Counted from the stretch's first letter, positions 26,540 through 35,713 are shown. The stretch: 37,311 nt of DNA from RGIG464 sp045643185 (GCA_045643185.1 JAZUKH010000019.1:1-37311), one strand, 5' to 3'. Translations and numbers: made by a program. The notes: generated from the sequence alone by a model not told the origin.

Positions 26540-26734
26540 GCGCGCCGCAGGCCAAGGCCTGCTCAAAAACAAAATGCTAAAGGATCAACGAAAAATCTAT
26601 AACAAATTATCATCTCCGGCTGAACAGTAACAAATTAATATATACATAATCACTTCTGGTTTTACAGTTTCACATTTTCACGATATTATCGATGACTAGC
26701 GCCACGTTGGTGCTCTATTTCCCCAGGAGGCCCC

Positions 26735-27268
26735 ATGAAAATTGTTGTTTTAACGGGTAGTGCCCGTCTTCAAGGTAACTCTTCAAAACTCGCCGATGCA
26801 TTCATCGAAGGTGCCAAAGAAGCTGGTCACGAAGTCAAACGTTTTAACTGCGCTGAACTCAAGATCGGTGGTTGCCTCGGTTGCAACTATTGCATGGAAC
26901 ACGACTCGGTCTGTTGCCGAAACGACGATTATGCCCAGCTTCGCAACGACCTGATCAGCGCCGACGCCATCGTATTCGCTTCACCCGTCTACTATTTCGG
27001 CCTGGCGGCTCCATTAAAAGCCGCCATCGATCGTTTCTACGCCATCGACAAACAGCTTCACTGTGCAAAGAAGACCGCTTTATTGCTCTCACTCGGCGAT
27101 ACCGAAGCTGAGACGGCACAACCGACGATTCTAAACTATCGCGCATTTACGGGCTACCTCGGCTGGACAGACTGCGGATCAGTCATCGCTTATGGCTGCT
27201 ATGGCCCCGACGACGTCCTCAAAACCGATGCCATCGCTCAAGCCAAACGCCTTGGCCAATCCATCTAA
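26735..27268 (+). CDS. Flavodoxin-fold NAD(P)H-dependent FMN reductase / iron-sulfur flavoprotein-like
   Basis: 177 aa. The FMN phosphate-binding loop is GSARLQGNS (8-16) and the second FMN block is FASPVYYFGLAAPLKAAIDRF (86-106). Between them lies the Cys cluster GCLGCNYCMEHDSVCC. The spacing CxxCxxC plus CC resembles the compact [4Fe-4S] motif of iron-sulfur flavoproteins but is not a strict match, so many such proteins are simply named flavodoxin family or NADPH-dependent FMN reductase. It should act in the cytoplasm in one- or two-electron transfer in an anaerobe. AGGAGG stands five bases before the ATG, the strongest ribosome site in the window. It is a single gene with its own A+T-rich promoter region (26580-26720). 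Confidence 0.88.
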   Translation: MKIVVLTGSARLQGNSSKLADAFIEGAKEAGHEVKRFNCAELKIGGCLGCNYCMEHDSVCCRNDDYAQLRNDLISADAIVFASPVYYFGLAAPLKAAIDRFYAIDKQLHCAKKTALLLSLGDTEAETAQPTILNYRAFTGYLGWTDCGSVIAYGCYGPDDVLKTDAIAQAKRLGQSI

Positions 27269-27283
27269 CACCATTTTAACACC

Positions 27284-27326
27284 AGCCTGATCGAGCCTAT
27301 TCACTTCAACCACGCTCGATCAGGCT
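27284..27326. terminator. 13-bp inverted repeat between convergent genes
   Basis: AGCCTGATCGAGC / GCTCGATCAGGCT, perfect, with a 17-base loop, placed between the stop at 27268 and the opposite-strand stop at 27353. There is no T-tract; it may terminate from both sides. Confidence 0.6.
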
Positions 27327-27352
27327 TCCAGCGTTTAGGCAGCCCTCTTCGA

Positions 27353-30325
27353 CTAAAACAAGCCAAAATAGACCTGATGATGGTCACCATACGCATAACC
27401 GACCGTTACTCGCTGAACGAGCCGATACCCCAAACCAAGATCAAAATGCAAAGCCGCGCCCACGGCTGGACTCGATCTCATCATATCAAATTCACCCGCT
27501 TGCCAGGCGTAGCCCCAGTCACCGAACACCGACATACTGATGCGCTGAAGACCAACAGGCAAGGTCGAATGACCGAGCTGCGCGTCTAAAAGACCAAAGT
27601 TATACTCCGCGTGCGCATACAAATAGTGATTGCCAACCAAATTCCCCTCAGCATACCCGTGAATCATCGCGTCTGAACTGCTTTGCGACAACAAACTCGA
27701 CAATGAAAAGGCAGTCGAAGTCGACAATGAAAACGGCGTTCGACCAGCATCTTGAACGTACGAGCCGCCACCAGCCAGTTCCACGCCAAACGCGTGAGTT
27801 TCCAAATACGGCATCGTCCAGAAAGCTCGCAGATTCGCACTGGCGATCAACGCGTATGCCGAGTCACCAAGCCAGGGCGCTTCTAGACGCAAATTGGTGC
27901 TCAGCGTCACGCCATCACTTCGTCCAACAGCTTTTTCAAACGAGCGCATCGTCGAAAACGTGTACTTGAACACAAGCGCATTTTGCCAACCGAATGAAGG
28001 CAAACGTGGCGGCTTTCCTGTCGGATCGCTCAATGACCAACTAAATCGCTCACTCGACTGAACGTGCGACACATTGAATCCCAACAAAAACGTCGATCCG
28101 AATGTTCTCCCTGAAACAGAGCGCGTCGCATAGACGGACGCCGTCGCATTCTGATACTCAAATTCACGATTTTTGTGCCCATCGAACCACCATGCCGTGC
28201 TGTTCACACAGCCGGCACTCAAACCGATGTTCCACAACAAGCGCAGGTATTCGTAATCAAATGCAAAATCGAACGAATCGATCCTCGACTGATAGTCGGC
28301 GGCCACCGCATAGTGATGGTGGTCAAGAAAATCTCGGCCACTAAATGAAAGCCCGACCGTGACATCTTGCATATTTCCCGAAAACGAAGGCGTCCAAGAC
28401 TGAGGAAACATCCAGCGCCACGGTTTATCAGCTCGTTCTTTCACCTCAATATTCTTGAGTTTTTTGGCAAAAACCACATTTGCCGCATCCGGCGACCCGC
28501 TTTCACCGCTTTCAACAGGTTTTGTTACGAGTTCAGACGCCAAAATGCGCGCAATGCCCTGACCACGAGACGTGTAGTGCATATACACGACGTCGCCGTT
28601 AGCGAGTGTCGTCGGCGTCATTATGCCTTCCAAACGATGCGTCGTTCGCACGGTATGACCAGTAGCGAGTGTATAGGCATAGCGTTGCAGCGCCCCACGC
28701 GTGTCAGGCGAAACATAGGTGATCGTTTGGCCGTCCCAGCTGAATGTCGGCGACATATCGATAACATCTGAATGTGTTACGTCCTGCCAAGTCGAATTGT
28801 TTTTGAGGTCACCGACCGTGTTCCAAGCAATGTCGTGCTGAACAGCTTCAGGATCAAAACGCGAAAGCACTAATCGATCGTCATCCGGCGAATTTTGGCC
28901 CCACACGTTGATTTCGTCGAGTTGCTCAAACGGCGCTGCCGCATAAACGACCTCGAATTCACGCAACGCCATATCCTCGTGGAGCGCATTGAGCGACACT
29001 CGCACGACAGACGACGTTTCATGTTCCTGAACAACGAGGTAAAGCGAAGAAGCACTTGCCCCAACCGAGCGAACATGGGCATCCCGAGTCACACGATAGG
29101 TCGTCTTCCGAGACATATCGTAAGCATACAACGAAGCTTGCTGTATATACCCGTCGATCGCCTCACTATGAATGAAATACAGCGTTTCACCATCGTTTGA
29201 CCAGGCACTTTGGCATGTTCCCCAACACTCAGTCAGCGGTAACTCGCCGTGTGTGTGCACATCATAAAACATCAACATGCGGCGATGCGCACCATCATTA
29301 CGTGCGTAAACGAACTGGTCATATTTTGGACGCGCGACTGGGTGACCATGTCTGAACGGCGAAATGAGTTCGTTAGCCGGCGTCTCAGCTTCCTCAAGCG
29401 AGTAAGCCGCTTTTTGACTGTGCGCACGACTAATTTCATAACGGCGCCACTGATCCCAAAGTTGGTCCCACGTTTTACCAAAGGTACGCACTGCCACGCG
29501 ATTCATCGCATACGGAATGACCTGACGCGAATAGGCGTGAATATACTCGATGATTTTGTGCTCACCATAGTTTTGCGCCAACCACTGAATAAAAAAAGCG
29601 CCATAGAGGTAAGACGCGGCTCCGGCGGGCCAATCCACAAGACCGACCGACATGCCACCAAGTGTTGGCAAACGCCCGTCCAATGCCGCATTGCGAATCA
29701 TTGACTGATAGATTGGCGAACGCAGTCGCCCGCCTGTACTCGTCTGAGTTTCAGAATAGACCGCCAAGCCTTCCGTAAACCAACGTGGAAGCGTCGCGTT
29801 ACCGCGCGCGAACTTGCCCATGACTGCGTTCAAAAACGTGTAAAAACCATTATCACTCACATCCATGTGCAGAACATGTGTGTATTCATGGTAGATGAGC
29901 AGGCGCATCCAGTCGTCGTAATTGCCCAGTTCCTCATCAACTTCAGGTGTCCAGGCATAAAGATGTATCTCGTTGCGCGACACGACGCGAGCCCAACCAT
30001 TCGCATCGTCGATATGATCTTCAATCGCGATATGTGTTTTTTCGCGCGAGACCGAATCAAACTTAGGCGCCAAAACGCGATGCGCCTCTTCAGCAATTTG
30101 AATGGCACGCGTGGCAAAGGCTTCTCGCGACACAGGTGAATGCACCACGAAATGCTCGCTTTCCAATTCAAAATATGCCTCGTGCGGGTCACCATAAGCA
30201 TAAACCGTGCGAGGTTGAAAAGCGACCAAGCCGACCAAGAGGCACACGAACGTCGACCAACGCGCAAGAACACATCTGTTCAACCGACTTGTTCGTTTTT
30301 TCGAAGTTTTGGCGAAAAGCGACAT
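27353..30325 (-). CDS. Peptidase MA-like / beta-propeller / outer-membrane barrel protein
   Basis: 990 aa. A signal peptide ends near TVYAYGD. The N-terminal domain is a gluzincin metalloprotease of the peptidase-MA type: zinc motif HEYTH at about 146, followed after some 30 residues by PRWFTEGLAVYSE, where the Glu is the likely third ligand. The middle (about 330-620) has TolB/PD40-like propeller strands (QFVYARNDG, SAWSNDGETLYFIHS, SPTFSWDGQTITYVSPD). The last ~330 residues alternate polar and aromatic residues in strands and end VTVGYAYGDHHQVYFGLF, with a terminal Phe typical of outer-membrane beta-barrels. The ATG at 30325 is preferred over a TTG 42 bases upstream; neither has a strong Shine-Dalgarno. 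It may be a surface protease anchored by its own barrel. This layout is known from myxobacteria and relatives. Confidence 0.82.
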   Translation of the reverse strand: MSLFAKTSKKRTSRLNRCVLARWSTFVCLLVGLVAFQPRTVYAYGDPHEAYFELESEHFVVHSPVSREAFATRAIQIAEEAHRVLAPKFDSVSREKTHIAIEDHIDDANGWARVVSRNEIHLYAWTPEVDEELGNYDDWMRLLIYHEYTHVLHMDVSDNGFYTFLNAVMGKFARGNATLPRWFTEGLAVYSETQTSTGGRLRSPIYQSMIRNAALDGRLPTLGGMSVGLVDWPAGAASYLYGAFFIQWLAQNYGEHKIIEYIHAYSRQVIPYAMNRVAVRTFGKTWDQLWDQWRRYEISRAHSQKAAYSLEEAETPANELISPFRHGHPVARPKYDQFVYARNDGAHRRMLMFYDVHTHGELPLTECWGTCQSAWSNDGETLYFIHSEAIDGYIQQASLYAYDMSRKTTYRVTRDAHVRSVGASASSLYLVVQEHETSSVVRVSLNALHEDMALREFEVVYAAAPFEQLDEINVWGQNSPDDDRLVLSRFDPEAVQHDIAWNTVGDLKNNSTWQDVTHSDVIDMSPTFSWDGQTITYVSPDTRGALQRYAYTLATGHTVRTTHRLEGIMTPTTLANGDVVYMHYTSRGQGIARILASELVTKPVESGESGSPDAANVVFAKKLKNIEVKERADKPWRWMFPQSWTPSFSGNMQDVTVGLSFSGRDFLDHHHYAVAADYQSRIDSFDFAFDYEYLRLLWNIGLSAGCVNSTAWWFDGHKNREFEYQNATASVYATRSVSGRTFGSTFLLGFNVSHVQSSERFSWSLSDPTGKPPRLPSFGWQNALVFKYTFSTMRSFEKAVGRSDGVTLSTNLRLEAPWLGDSAYALIASANLRAFWTMPYLETHAFGVELAGGGSYVQDAGRTPFSLSTSTAFSLSSLLSQSSSDAMIHGYAEGNLVGNHYLYAHAEYNFGLLDAQLGHSTLPVGLQRISMSVFGDWGYAWQAGEFDMMRSSPAVGAALHFDLGLGYRLVQRVTVGYAYGDHHQVYFGLF

Positions 30326-30410
30326 ATAAAACTCATGAAATTCGAGAAGAAACGCTTGAATATTCAAGCATAACCGAATTGGCGTGAGTCAAAGCATGAA
30401 AATGGCAAAA

Positions 30411-30435
30411 AAAAAGCACCTAAAAAGGTGCTTTT
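30411..30435 (-). terminator. Rho-independent terminator of the tRNA operon
   Basis: AAAAGCACCT/AGGTGCTTTT hairpin immediately after tRNA-Lys on the minus strand, with a run of T residues. Confidence 0.88.
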
Positions 30436-30436
30436 A

Positions 30437-30509
30437 TGGGTGTAGAAGGAATCGAACCTTCAACCTGCGAATTAAGAGTCCGATGCTCTGCCAATTGAGC
30501 TATACACGC
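30437..30509 (-). tRNA. tRNA-Lys (anticodon CTT)
   Basis: 73 bases. D arm GCTC..GAGC, anticodon loop CTCTTAA, T arm GAAGG-TTCGATT-CCTTC, discriminator A, no encoded CCA. Two stem positions do not pair: acceptor 2-71 (C.C) and 27-43 (T.C). The rest is standard. It is 23 bases after tRNA-His and before the terminator. Confidence 0.9.
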
Positions 30510-30532
30510 GCAGTCAGATTTTTTTTTCAAAG

Positions 30533-30606
30533 GGTGGGTAGTGGGTCTCGAACCCACGACCTCAGGAACCACAATCCCGCGCTCTGCCAACTGAGCTACA
30601 CCCACC
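30533..30606 (-). tRNA. tRNA-His (anticodon GTG)
   Basis: 74 bases including the extra G-1 that pairs with C73, the hallmark of tRNA-His. Acceptor GTGGGTG/TACCCAC (one G-U), anticodon loop TTGTGGT, T arm GTGGG-TTCGAGA-CCCAC. No encoded CCA. First gene of a two-tRNA operon. Confidence 0.95.
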
Positions 30607-30650
30607 ATTCGGTGTTACGAACTTTCGTTCGTTCGTGCCAACGAGCGACG

Positions 30651-30679
30651 CTTTTACGCTTTTACTTTTCGCGCGTCAA
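30651..30679 (-). promoter_or_regulatory. Putative sigma-70 promoter of the tRNA operon
   Basis: TTGACG, 17 bases, TAAAAG on the minus strand, 45 bases before tRNA-His. The -35 box is nearly perfect, the -10 moderate. Confidence 0.6.
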
Positions 30680-30703
30680 CTTTTTTTTTAATTTTTTGTG
30701 CAG

Positions 30704-30735
30704 AAAAAAAGAGCGCGCCATTTTTAGGCGCGCTC
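30704..30735 (-). terminator. Rho-independent terminator of the SpoIID-like gene
   Basis: GAGCGCGCC/GGCGCGCTC stem followed on the minus strand by TTTTTTT, 14 bases after the stop codon. Confidence 0.9.
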
Positions 30736-30748
30736 CTACTTTCATGAT

Positions 30749-33343
30749 TTACTCATGTCGACGACGGCGCGAGGCCAATCCAAACCCAAACGCTCCAAGC
30801 AAAAGCGCCAGTGGGAACTGACCACCGTTGGAAAGCGGCACAGAGGAACAGTCATCGCTGACCGAGTTGCCTCCTTTCAAATGCGAACCACCAGACGTCC
30901 CCGGATCATTATCACCAGTTCCCGGCTCGTCATCGTCACCATTCTGATCGCCATTCCCCGGCTTATTGTCTTCATCGTTCGGATCGACAGCCCCCTCAAC
31001 CACCGTACCGGCAGGAACGATCTGGATCGCATCATAAACAACGCGCTTACCGTCGTTATCCTTGAGATCTTCGCCCGTCGCATCCATGAGCTGAACGTAT
31101 TGAGACGTGCCTTCTTCGAGGTTGAACGTGGAGATCTTGTACCAACCCGATTTACGCGAGAAGTCGATCGGATAAGTCACACTCGATTTGCCCGCACGGA
31201 CCGTGTACGGAGCGAGCTTGGAAACTGCACCAATGTTGTTCTCTACATAAACATAGATGTCGTAACTGCCCGCCTTCGTGACGTTGAGGTGCCACGTGCC
31301 AACCGCGCTCGGCATGCCATTCGTGATGTAGGCATAATACATGTGGTTGTCATAACCAAAATCAAAGAACTCGTTCCAACGCAACGAACTAGCACGTGAA
31401 AAACACTTATCCGTCTCATCAATAATCACGGAAGGACGACCATCGATCACCGTACTGCAACCTTCGGGCATGGTGGGCGTCGTCCCGTTCCAGGGTTCGT
31501 ATGTCGTCGAATCACTCGGCTTCAGCACGCATCTACCACCCGAACAGATCTTATCCGCCTCACAGGTCGTCGAATTTGACCAACTGAGGCACCCCAGGGC
31601 GTTCTTTTCACACTTGGTTACGCGATTGTTGTTACAGGACAACTCGCCTTCAATACATTCATCCTCACATTCCGAAGATTTTTCGACACACGCGCCTGAA
31701 ACACAAACAGAATTGGTATCACACGCTTTTGCAGCGGTCCAATCGAGACAACCGTTGATCGTCTCACAGGTACTAACGCCATTATCCACGCATTTGACGT
31801 CACCTTTAGAACACTGATTCGCGCATTTTTTGACACAAACGCCATTGGCGCAGCTCTGATCATCGCCACATGCCGTCACACCAGACCAGGCCGTACAATT
31901 GTTGCTTCCGCGCGAGCATGTACGAACGCCATTGCCAGAACATTCCTTTGCACCTTCTGTACAGGCATCGGTGCAAGCCGGAGCTTTGCAAACGCCGCCT
32001 TCACAGGTCTGACCACTGGCGCAGTTCGTGACGCCGGACCAAGCTGTGCAGCCATTAGTCCCCTTCGAACACGTGCGAACGCCATTGCCGGAACATTCTT
32101 TTGCACCTTCCGTACAAGCGTTCGTGCAGGTCTCGGCGACGCTCAAACGGATCGCGTCAAACGCGATGCGCTTGCCATTCGTATCGGTGTAAGGCTCACC
32201 AGACGCGTCGCTCAGTTTCACCCACTGATCGCCGCCCTTTGCAAAGTCGAACGTACCGATCGTCACCCAGCCACTCTGCGTCACATTCACCGCCACGGTC
32301 TTTTCAGAGCCGTTCGCACGCACCGTATAAGGCGCACGTTCGCTCATCGCACCAATGCCCGAAGCGATGTAGGCTTCCACTTTATATTTCCCCGCAGCAG
32401 CCATGTTAAGTTTCCACGTACCAACGGCTTCAGCTGCTTTATCCCAGACATAGGTGTAAAAAAGGTGACTGCCGGAACCCGCCGACAATTCGTGCCACGA
32501 ATTCGAAGCTTCACGGGAGAAACAAGCGTCGGTCTCTTCCAACGTTCCGCCGCCAGCAGGAATAACGGTTTCACACTTCACAACCGGAGCATTCACGCAT
32601 GAACCTTCGGCCTGCGTGATTCCAATGTCGTCGCCATAAAAGAAGTGAATGATGTATTGCCAGTCTTTGCCGGCACTGGCCAGACATTTTGCGCCATTCT
32701 GGCTCATACACCCACGATTGGCTTTATTACTTGCCGCGACCCAGCCAAGACTGGACTGCGTAACATTACTGCCACTCTTACCAAGGTTATACGTAACGTA
32801 TTTTTGCTGACTGACCCACCCCGCGCTCGAACTGTCTCCTGTAAATTTGCACTCGTTGTTCAAGTAACCAACCGTGCTGCCCGAAACATAAAATGCACAG
32901 ATCGGCGCATTGCCATAGGTCAAAACAATACCGGATGTCGCATTCGCCGCTTCACGATGTTTGTCGGCCGTCGACGTATAGGAGCAGCTATAAACCTGAT
33001 CACCCTGGCTGTTATTGATCGGGTTGGACGCGGTTCCCGCATTGTTGTTCAGTTTGTAATAAGCAAACGTACGCGCAGAAACAGCCTGCGCTTTTAATCC
33101 TTCGGTGCCGGCACTGCCGTTCTCACACGCGGTTACACCAGGCACATAGTCGGATTCCATTGCCACGGCACCAAAACCGTTCACGTAGATCGTGCACTGG
33201 GCTGAAAGCGGCGCTCGGTTGACCGAAAAATCCTTGCCCCAGTCAGGCAAACAGCTCTCATCCATGCAGTCTGAATCCACGCAGCCGTTCAACATCAGAA
33301 CGGAAGCCAACAACAATGCTTTTTTGAAATGTTCAGTTCTCAT
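30749..33343 (-). CDS. SpoIID/LytB-domain lipoprotein with two golvesin-like domains, Cys repeats and MYXO-CTERM-like tail
   Basis: 864 aa. Lipobox LNGC (19-22). A SpoIID-like domain (about 50-240) is marked by ESDYVPGVTAC and EGLKAQAVSARTFAYYKL; in SpoIID the Glu of this block cuts peptidoglycan glycan strands denuded of peptides. Two golvesin/Xly CBD-like beta-sandwiches follow (about 270-405 and 645-785; YTVRANGSEKTV / YTVRAGKSSVTY, KRIAFDAIRLS / KRVVYDAIQIV). Between them are four to five Cys repeats (CTEGAKECSGNGVRTCSKGT type). A PGNGDQNGDDDEPGTGDNDPG-like linker leads to a hydrophobic segment, PLALLLGAFGFGLASRRRRHE, resembling the MYXO-CTERM sorting tail but with only one nearby Cys. 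Having both a lipobox and a sorting-type tail is odd. GGGAGAG precedes the ATG. It probably binds and remodels cell wall; sporulation is not implied. Confidence 0.85.
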   Translation of the reverse strand: MRTEHFKKALLLASVLMLNGCVDSDCMDESCLPDWGKDFSVNRAPLSAQCTIYVNGFGAVAMESDYVPGVTACENGSAGTEGLKAQAVSARTFAYYKLNNNAGTASNPINNSQGDQVYSCSYTSTADKHREAANATSGIVLTYGNAPICAFYVSGSTVGYLNNECKFTGDSSSAGWVSQQKYVTYNLGKSGSNVTQSSLGWVAASNKANRGCMSQNGAKCLASAGKDWQYIIHFFYGDDIGITQAEGSCVNAPVVKCETVIPAGGGTLEETDACFSREASNSWHELSAGSGSHLFYTYVWDKAAEAVGTWKLNMAAAGKYKVEAYIASGIGAMSERAPYTVRANGSEKTVAVNVTQSGWVTIGTFDFAKGGDQWVKLSDASGEPYTDTNGKRIAFDAIRLSVAETCTNACTEGAKECSGNGVRTCSKGTNGCTAWSGVTNCASGQTCEGGVCKAPACTDACTEGAKECSGNGVRTCSRGSNNCTAWSGVTACGDDQSCANGVCVKKCANQCSKGDVKCVDNGVSTCETINGCLDWTAAKACDTNSVCVSGACVEKSSECEDECIEGELSCNNNRVTKCEKNALGCLSWSNSTTCEADKICSGGRCVLKPSDSTTYEPWNGTTPTMPEGCSTVIDGRPSVIIDETDKCFSRASSLRWNEFFDFGYDNHMYYAYITNGMPSAVGTWHLNVTKAGSYDIYVYVENNIGAVSKLAPYTVRAGKSSVTYPIDFSRKSGWYKISTFNLEEGTSQYVQLMDATGEDLKDNDGKRVVYDAIQIVPAGTVVEGAVDPNDEDNKPGNGDQNGDDDEPGTGDNDPGTSGGSHLKGGNSVSDDCSSVPLSNGGQFPLALLLGAFGFGLASRRRRHE

Positions 33344-33461
33344 ACAGTTCTCTCCCGTGATCGTAAGAACCTAAAATAATGGCGGAATATTTTACCAGTT
33401 TCAGGCAACAAAATCACGTCTTACCCACACGTTTAGAACAACGCCGACGAAGCGACGCTTT

Positions 33462-34463
33462 TTAGTCTGCGTTCGTCCAACAGCCTGGAATACGAGCCCC
33501 GCACGCGTCACAACAGCCTTGGTTCAGACCGACGCGCGTCGTCTCAAAACCACGTCGCCGGATCAGCGTGTGCCCACAGGCCGGGCACTCGGTTGCCGTC
33601 GTCATACGCACGTTTCCAGGATATACGAAGTGAATGCCTGCCGACCGAGCCAATTCTGTCGCATGGATCAACGTCTCGACAGGCGTTGGCGCAATGTCCA
33701 ACGCCTCACACGCCGGATGAAATGCGCTCAAATGCAGCGGCACATCCTGACCAAGTTTTTCGACGATCCAAGCAAATTCAGCCTGCAGCATGGCATCCGA
33801 ATCGTTGATGCCAGGCACGATCAACGTCGTGATCTCCAACCAGAACCCGGGCTTGCGGTGCATCACTTCGAGCGTATGCAGAACCGTGTCAAGCCGGCCA
33901 TGTGCCCAAGTCTTATAAAAATCTTCAGAAAAGCCTTTGAGATCAACATTCGCCGCATCAAAAGGCTCCAGCCAGTCCTCCAAGGCCGCCGGCTGAATGA
34001 ACCCGGCACTCACCAACACATTTTTCATGCCACGCTTTTTAGCGATCACGGCGATGTCATGCGCATATTCAGCCCAAACGATCGGTTCGTTATAGGTGTA
34101 GGCAATCATGTTGCAGCCACTGCGTTGGGCGGCCAAAACGACCTGGTCAGCCCCAACTTTTTGCGCCATCGGCACATACGACGAGCGCGAAAGGCTGTCA
34201 TTCTGGCAGCCACGACAGCGCAAATTGCATCCCAGCGTGCCCAACGAGTAGATCATGCTTCCCGGATAGTAGTGATTCAACGGCTTTTTTTCGATGGGAT
34301 CGACATGCGACGCAACGGGTTCGCCATAAACGAGCGAATGAATACCATCGTCTTTGGCCATGCGAACGTGACAGACACCCACCTGCCCCACATGCAGTCG
34401 ACAGGCATGTGGACAAAGGTCGCACTGCCAAACACCACTTTCCTGAAGATGACAAAACTTCAT
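33462..34463 (-). CDS. amrS: AmmeMemoRadiSam-system radical SAM enzyme (AmrS-like)
   Basis: 333 aa. The radical SAM cluster is CNLRCRGC (Cys 79, 83, 86), close to the start of the TIM-barrel after SLGTLG. The N-terminal Cys block CDLCPHAC..C (14-31) is typical of AmrS/PflA-like proteins of this kind, as are IEKKPLNHYYPGS, YTYNEPIVWAEY and ANVDLKGFSEDFY. A C-terminal zinc-ribbon-like pair (CPACG and CCDACG) extends the protein beyond the usual end. AmrS works with AMMECR1 (AmrA) and Memo (AmrB) proteins in an unclear pathway; neither is in the window. GGGGA stands six bases before the ATG. It lies 118 bases downstream of the minus-strand SpoIID gene's start and is probably transcribed on its own, as a terminator lies just upstream. 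Confidence 0.9.
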   Translation of the reverse strand: MKFCHLQESGVWQCDLCPHACRLHVGQVGVCHVRMAKDDGIHSLVYGEPVASHVDPIEKKPLNHYYPGSMIYSLGTLGCNLRCRGCQNDSLSRSSYVPMAQKVGADQVVLAAQRSGCNMIAYTYNEPIVWAEYAHDIAVIAKKRGMKNVLVSAGFIQPAALEDWLEPFDAANVDLKGFSEDFYKTWAHGRLDTVLHTLEVMHRKPGFWLEITTLIVPGINDSDAMLQAEFAWIVEKLGQDVPLHLSAFHPACEALDIAPTPVETLIHATELARSAGIHFVYPGNVRMTTATECPACGHTLIRRRGFETTRVGLNQGCCDACGARIPGCWTNAD

Positions 34464-34488
34464 TTCTGTCCCCTGAATAAAAGAAAAG

Positions 34489-34512
34489 GCGAAGTTCGAT
34501 CACTTCGCCTAT
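34489..34512 (-). terminator. Rho-independent terminator after the TPR/PEGA-like gene
   Basis: AGGCGAAGT/ACTTCGCCT stem with a 6-base loop. On the minus strand it is followed by TTTTCTTTTATT. It separates the gene at 34567 from the downstream AmrS gene. Confidence 0.82.
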
Positions 34513-34566
34513 TCATAGCTCGATTCCGCTCAAGCCCCAAGCTTGCCCGGGGCGGCAGCAACTCAA

Positions 34567-35586
34567 TTAAAAGCGGAACGTAAGTCCCAAACCAGCACCA
34601 TCTTCATTGATGTAGGGCGCCGGCAGGACAAACGCCGACGAAGCCTCGTCTTCACCGTTGTCACTGTATTTGATCGCATCAACGATAATCAGGGCAAGAC
34701 CAGCGAGGAAGAGCGCACCGCCCGCCCCGGCAACACCGCCGCCGATATATTGCTTATCGTAGGTCTCTTCTTCTTCAGCTTTAACTTCCGCATTTCCCTT
34801 ACCACCGCAATCTACATCGATTGTAGACGGATGTTTTTTGGCGCACTCCGCGTCTGCTTTGTAGTCAAAATAGGCAACGCCCCAGTAGGAGAAACCAAAA
34901 GCCATCGCGGCCAAGCCGCCACCAAAAAGCGACCAGCCGACGGATTTAAAGATGAGCGAACGTTTCGCTTTTTCTTCAGGGGTCAGACCGCCATTTGCAG
35001 CAATCGCTTCATAGTCAATGACTTCAACAGGCACCGTCGTCACTTCGCCGGCCACGGCATCGGCGCGCAACGTATTAAAGCCAAAATCAGTTTTGGCATA
35101 GATCGCGTGAGAACCAGGCGTCAAATACATCGTATTCGTATGACAGGCGAATTCCTTACCGCCATCGACTGTGATCAACATATTCGGCGTCACACATTCC
35201 AAAACGACCTTCGCCGAACATTTTTCACGAAGTTCATCGGCAAACTGCTGAGTTTTTCGAATGATGGCATCATGGGTAAAGTAGTCGCTGTCCGGCGCAT
35301 CTTCAACATGTTCGTAAGCATAACGCGCTTCGAGACATTTTCCCTGCGTATCGTAAGTTCGTCCTAACTGCATCCAGACGAAGTCGATCTCCCCCAACTG
35401 GAGCATTGCAGTAAACAACTGTTCTGCTTTTTTGTAATCACCAGCCAAAGTCGCTTCGGTCGCCTGGTTGCTAAGCATCGCCTGTTCACTCGACACTTCA
35501 ACGGTCTCTGCCTGAGCCACAGAAGTCACGGATAATGCCGTCAACATACCTGCAAGGATGAGTTCTTTACGCACTTTTTTCTCCAT
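34567..35586 (-). CDS. Periplasmic/inner-membrane TPR- and PEGA-like protein
   Basis: 339 aa. Signal peptide MEKKVRKELILAGMLTALSV... with a cleavage site AQA|ET. Residues ~30-110 form TPR-like helices (ATLAGDYKKAEQLFTAML, DFVWMQLGRTYDTQGKCLEARYAYEHV). At ~125-190 a beta-rich PEGA-like segment follows (NMLITVDGGKEFACHTNTMYLTPGSHAIYAKT), then two probable membrane segments (LFGGGLAAMAFGFSYWGVAYF and a Gly-rich one, GGGVAGAGGALFLAGLALI). The end, GAGLGLTFRF, looks like a final barrel-type strand. The ATG at 35586 is preferred since a TTG 30 bases earlier adds an unnatural N-terminus; no strong Shine-Dalgarno is seen. This layout is common in myxobacteria and related groups; the role is unknown. 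Confidence 0.75.
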   Translation of the reverse strand: MEKKVRKELILAGMLTALSVTSVAQAETVEVSSEQAMLSNQATEATLAGDYKKAEQLFTAMLQLGEIDFVWMQLGRTYDTQGKCLEARYAYEHVEDAPDSDYFTHDAIIRKTQQFADELREKCSAKVVLECVTPNMLITVDGGKEFACHTNTMYLTPGSHAIYAKTDFGFNTLRADAVAGEVTTVPVEVIDYEAIAANGGLTPEEKAKRSLIFKSVGWSLFGGGLAAMAFGFSYWGVAYFDYKADAECAKKHPSTIDVDCGGKGNAEVKAEEEETYDKQYIGGGVAGAGGALFLAGLALIIVDAIKYSDNGEDEASSAFVLPAPYINEDGAGLGLTFRF

Positions 35587-35713
35587 AAAATCAGGGAAAT
35601 CAAACAAAGATAGCAAGCATTATAGTCACATACGACAATAACTGCAAACAAACAGCGCACATGTCAGTTTCACGCGTTTCAATTCAGATGAGCTTCACAC
35701 TGCCTGTCTTTTA

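Noticed and set aside
26178..26734. Riboswitch or structured RNA upstream of the flavodoxin-type gene
   Set aside because: The three strong hairpins are simple palindromes of the dispersed kind; no known riboswitch motif is recognisable.
30749..33343. Sporulation gene
   Set aside because: SpoIID-like domains occur in many non-sporulating bacteria, and there are no other sporulation genes in the window.
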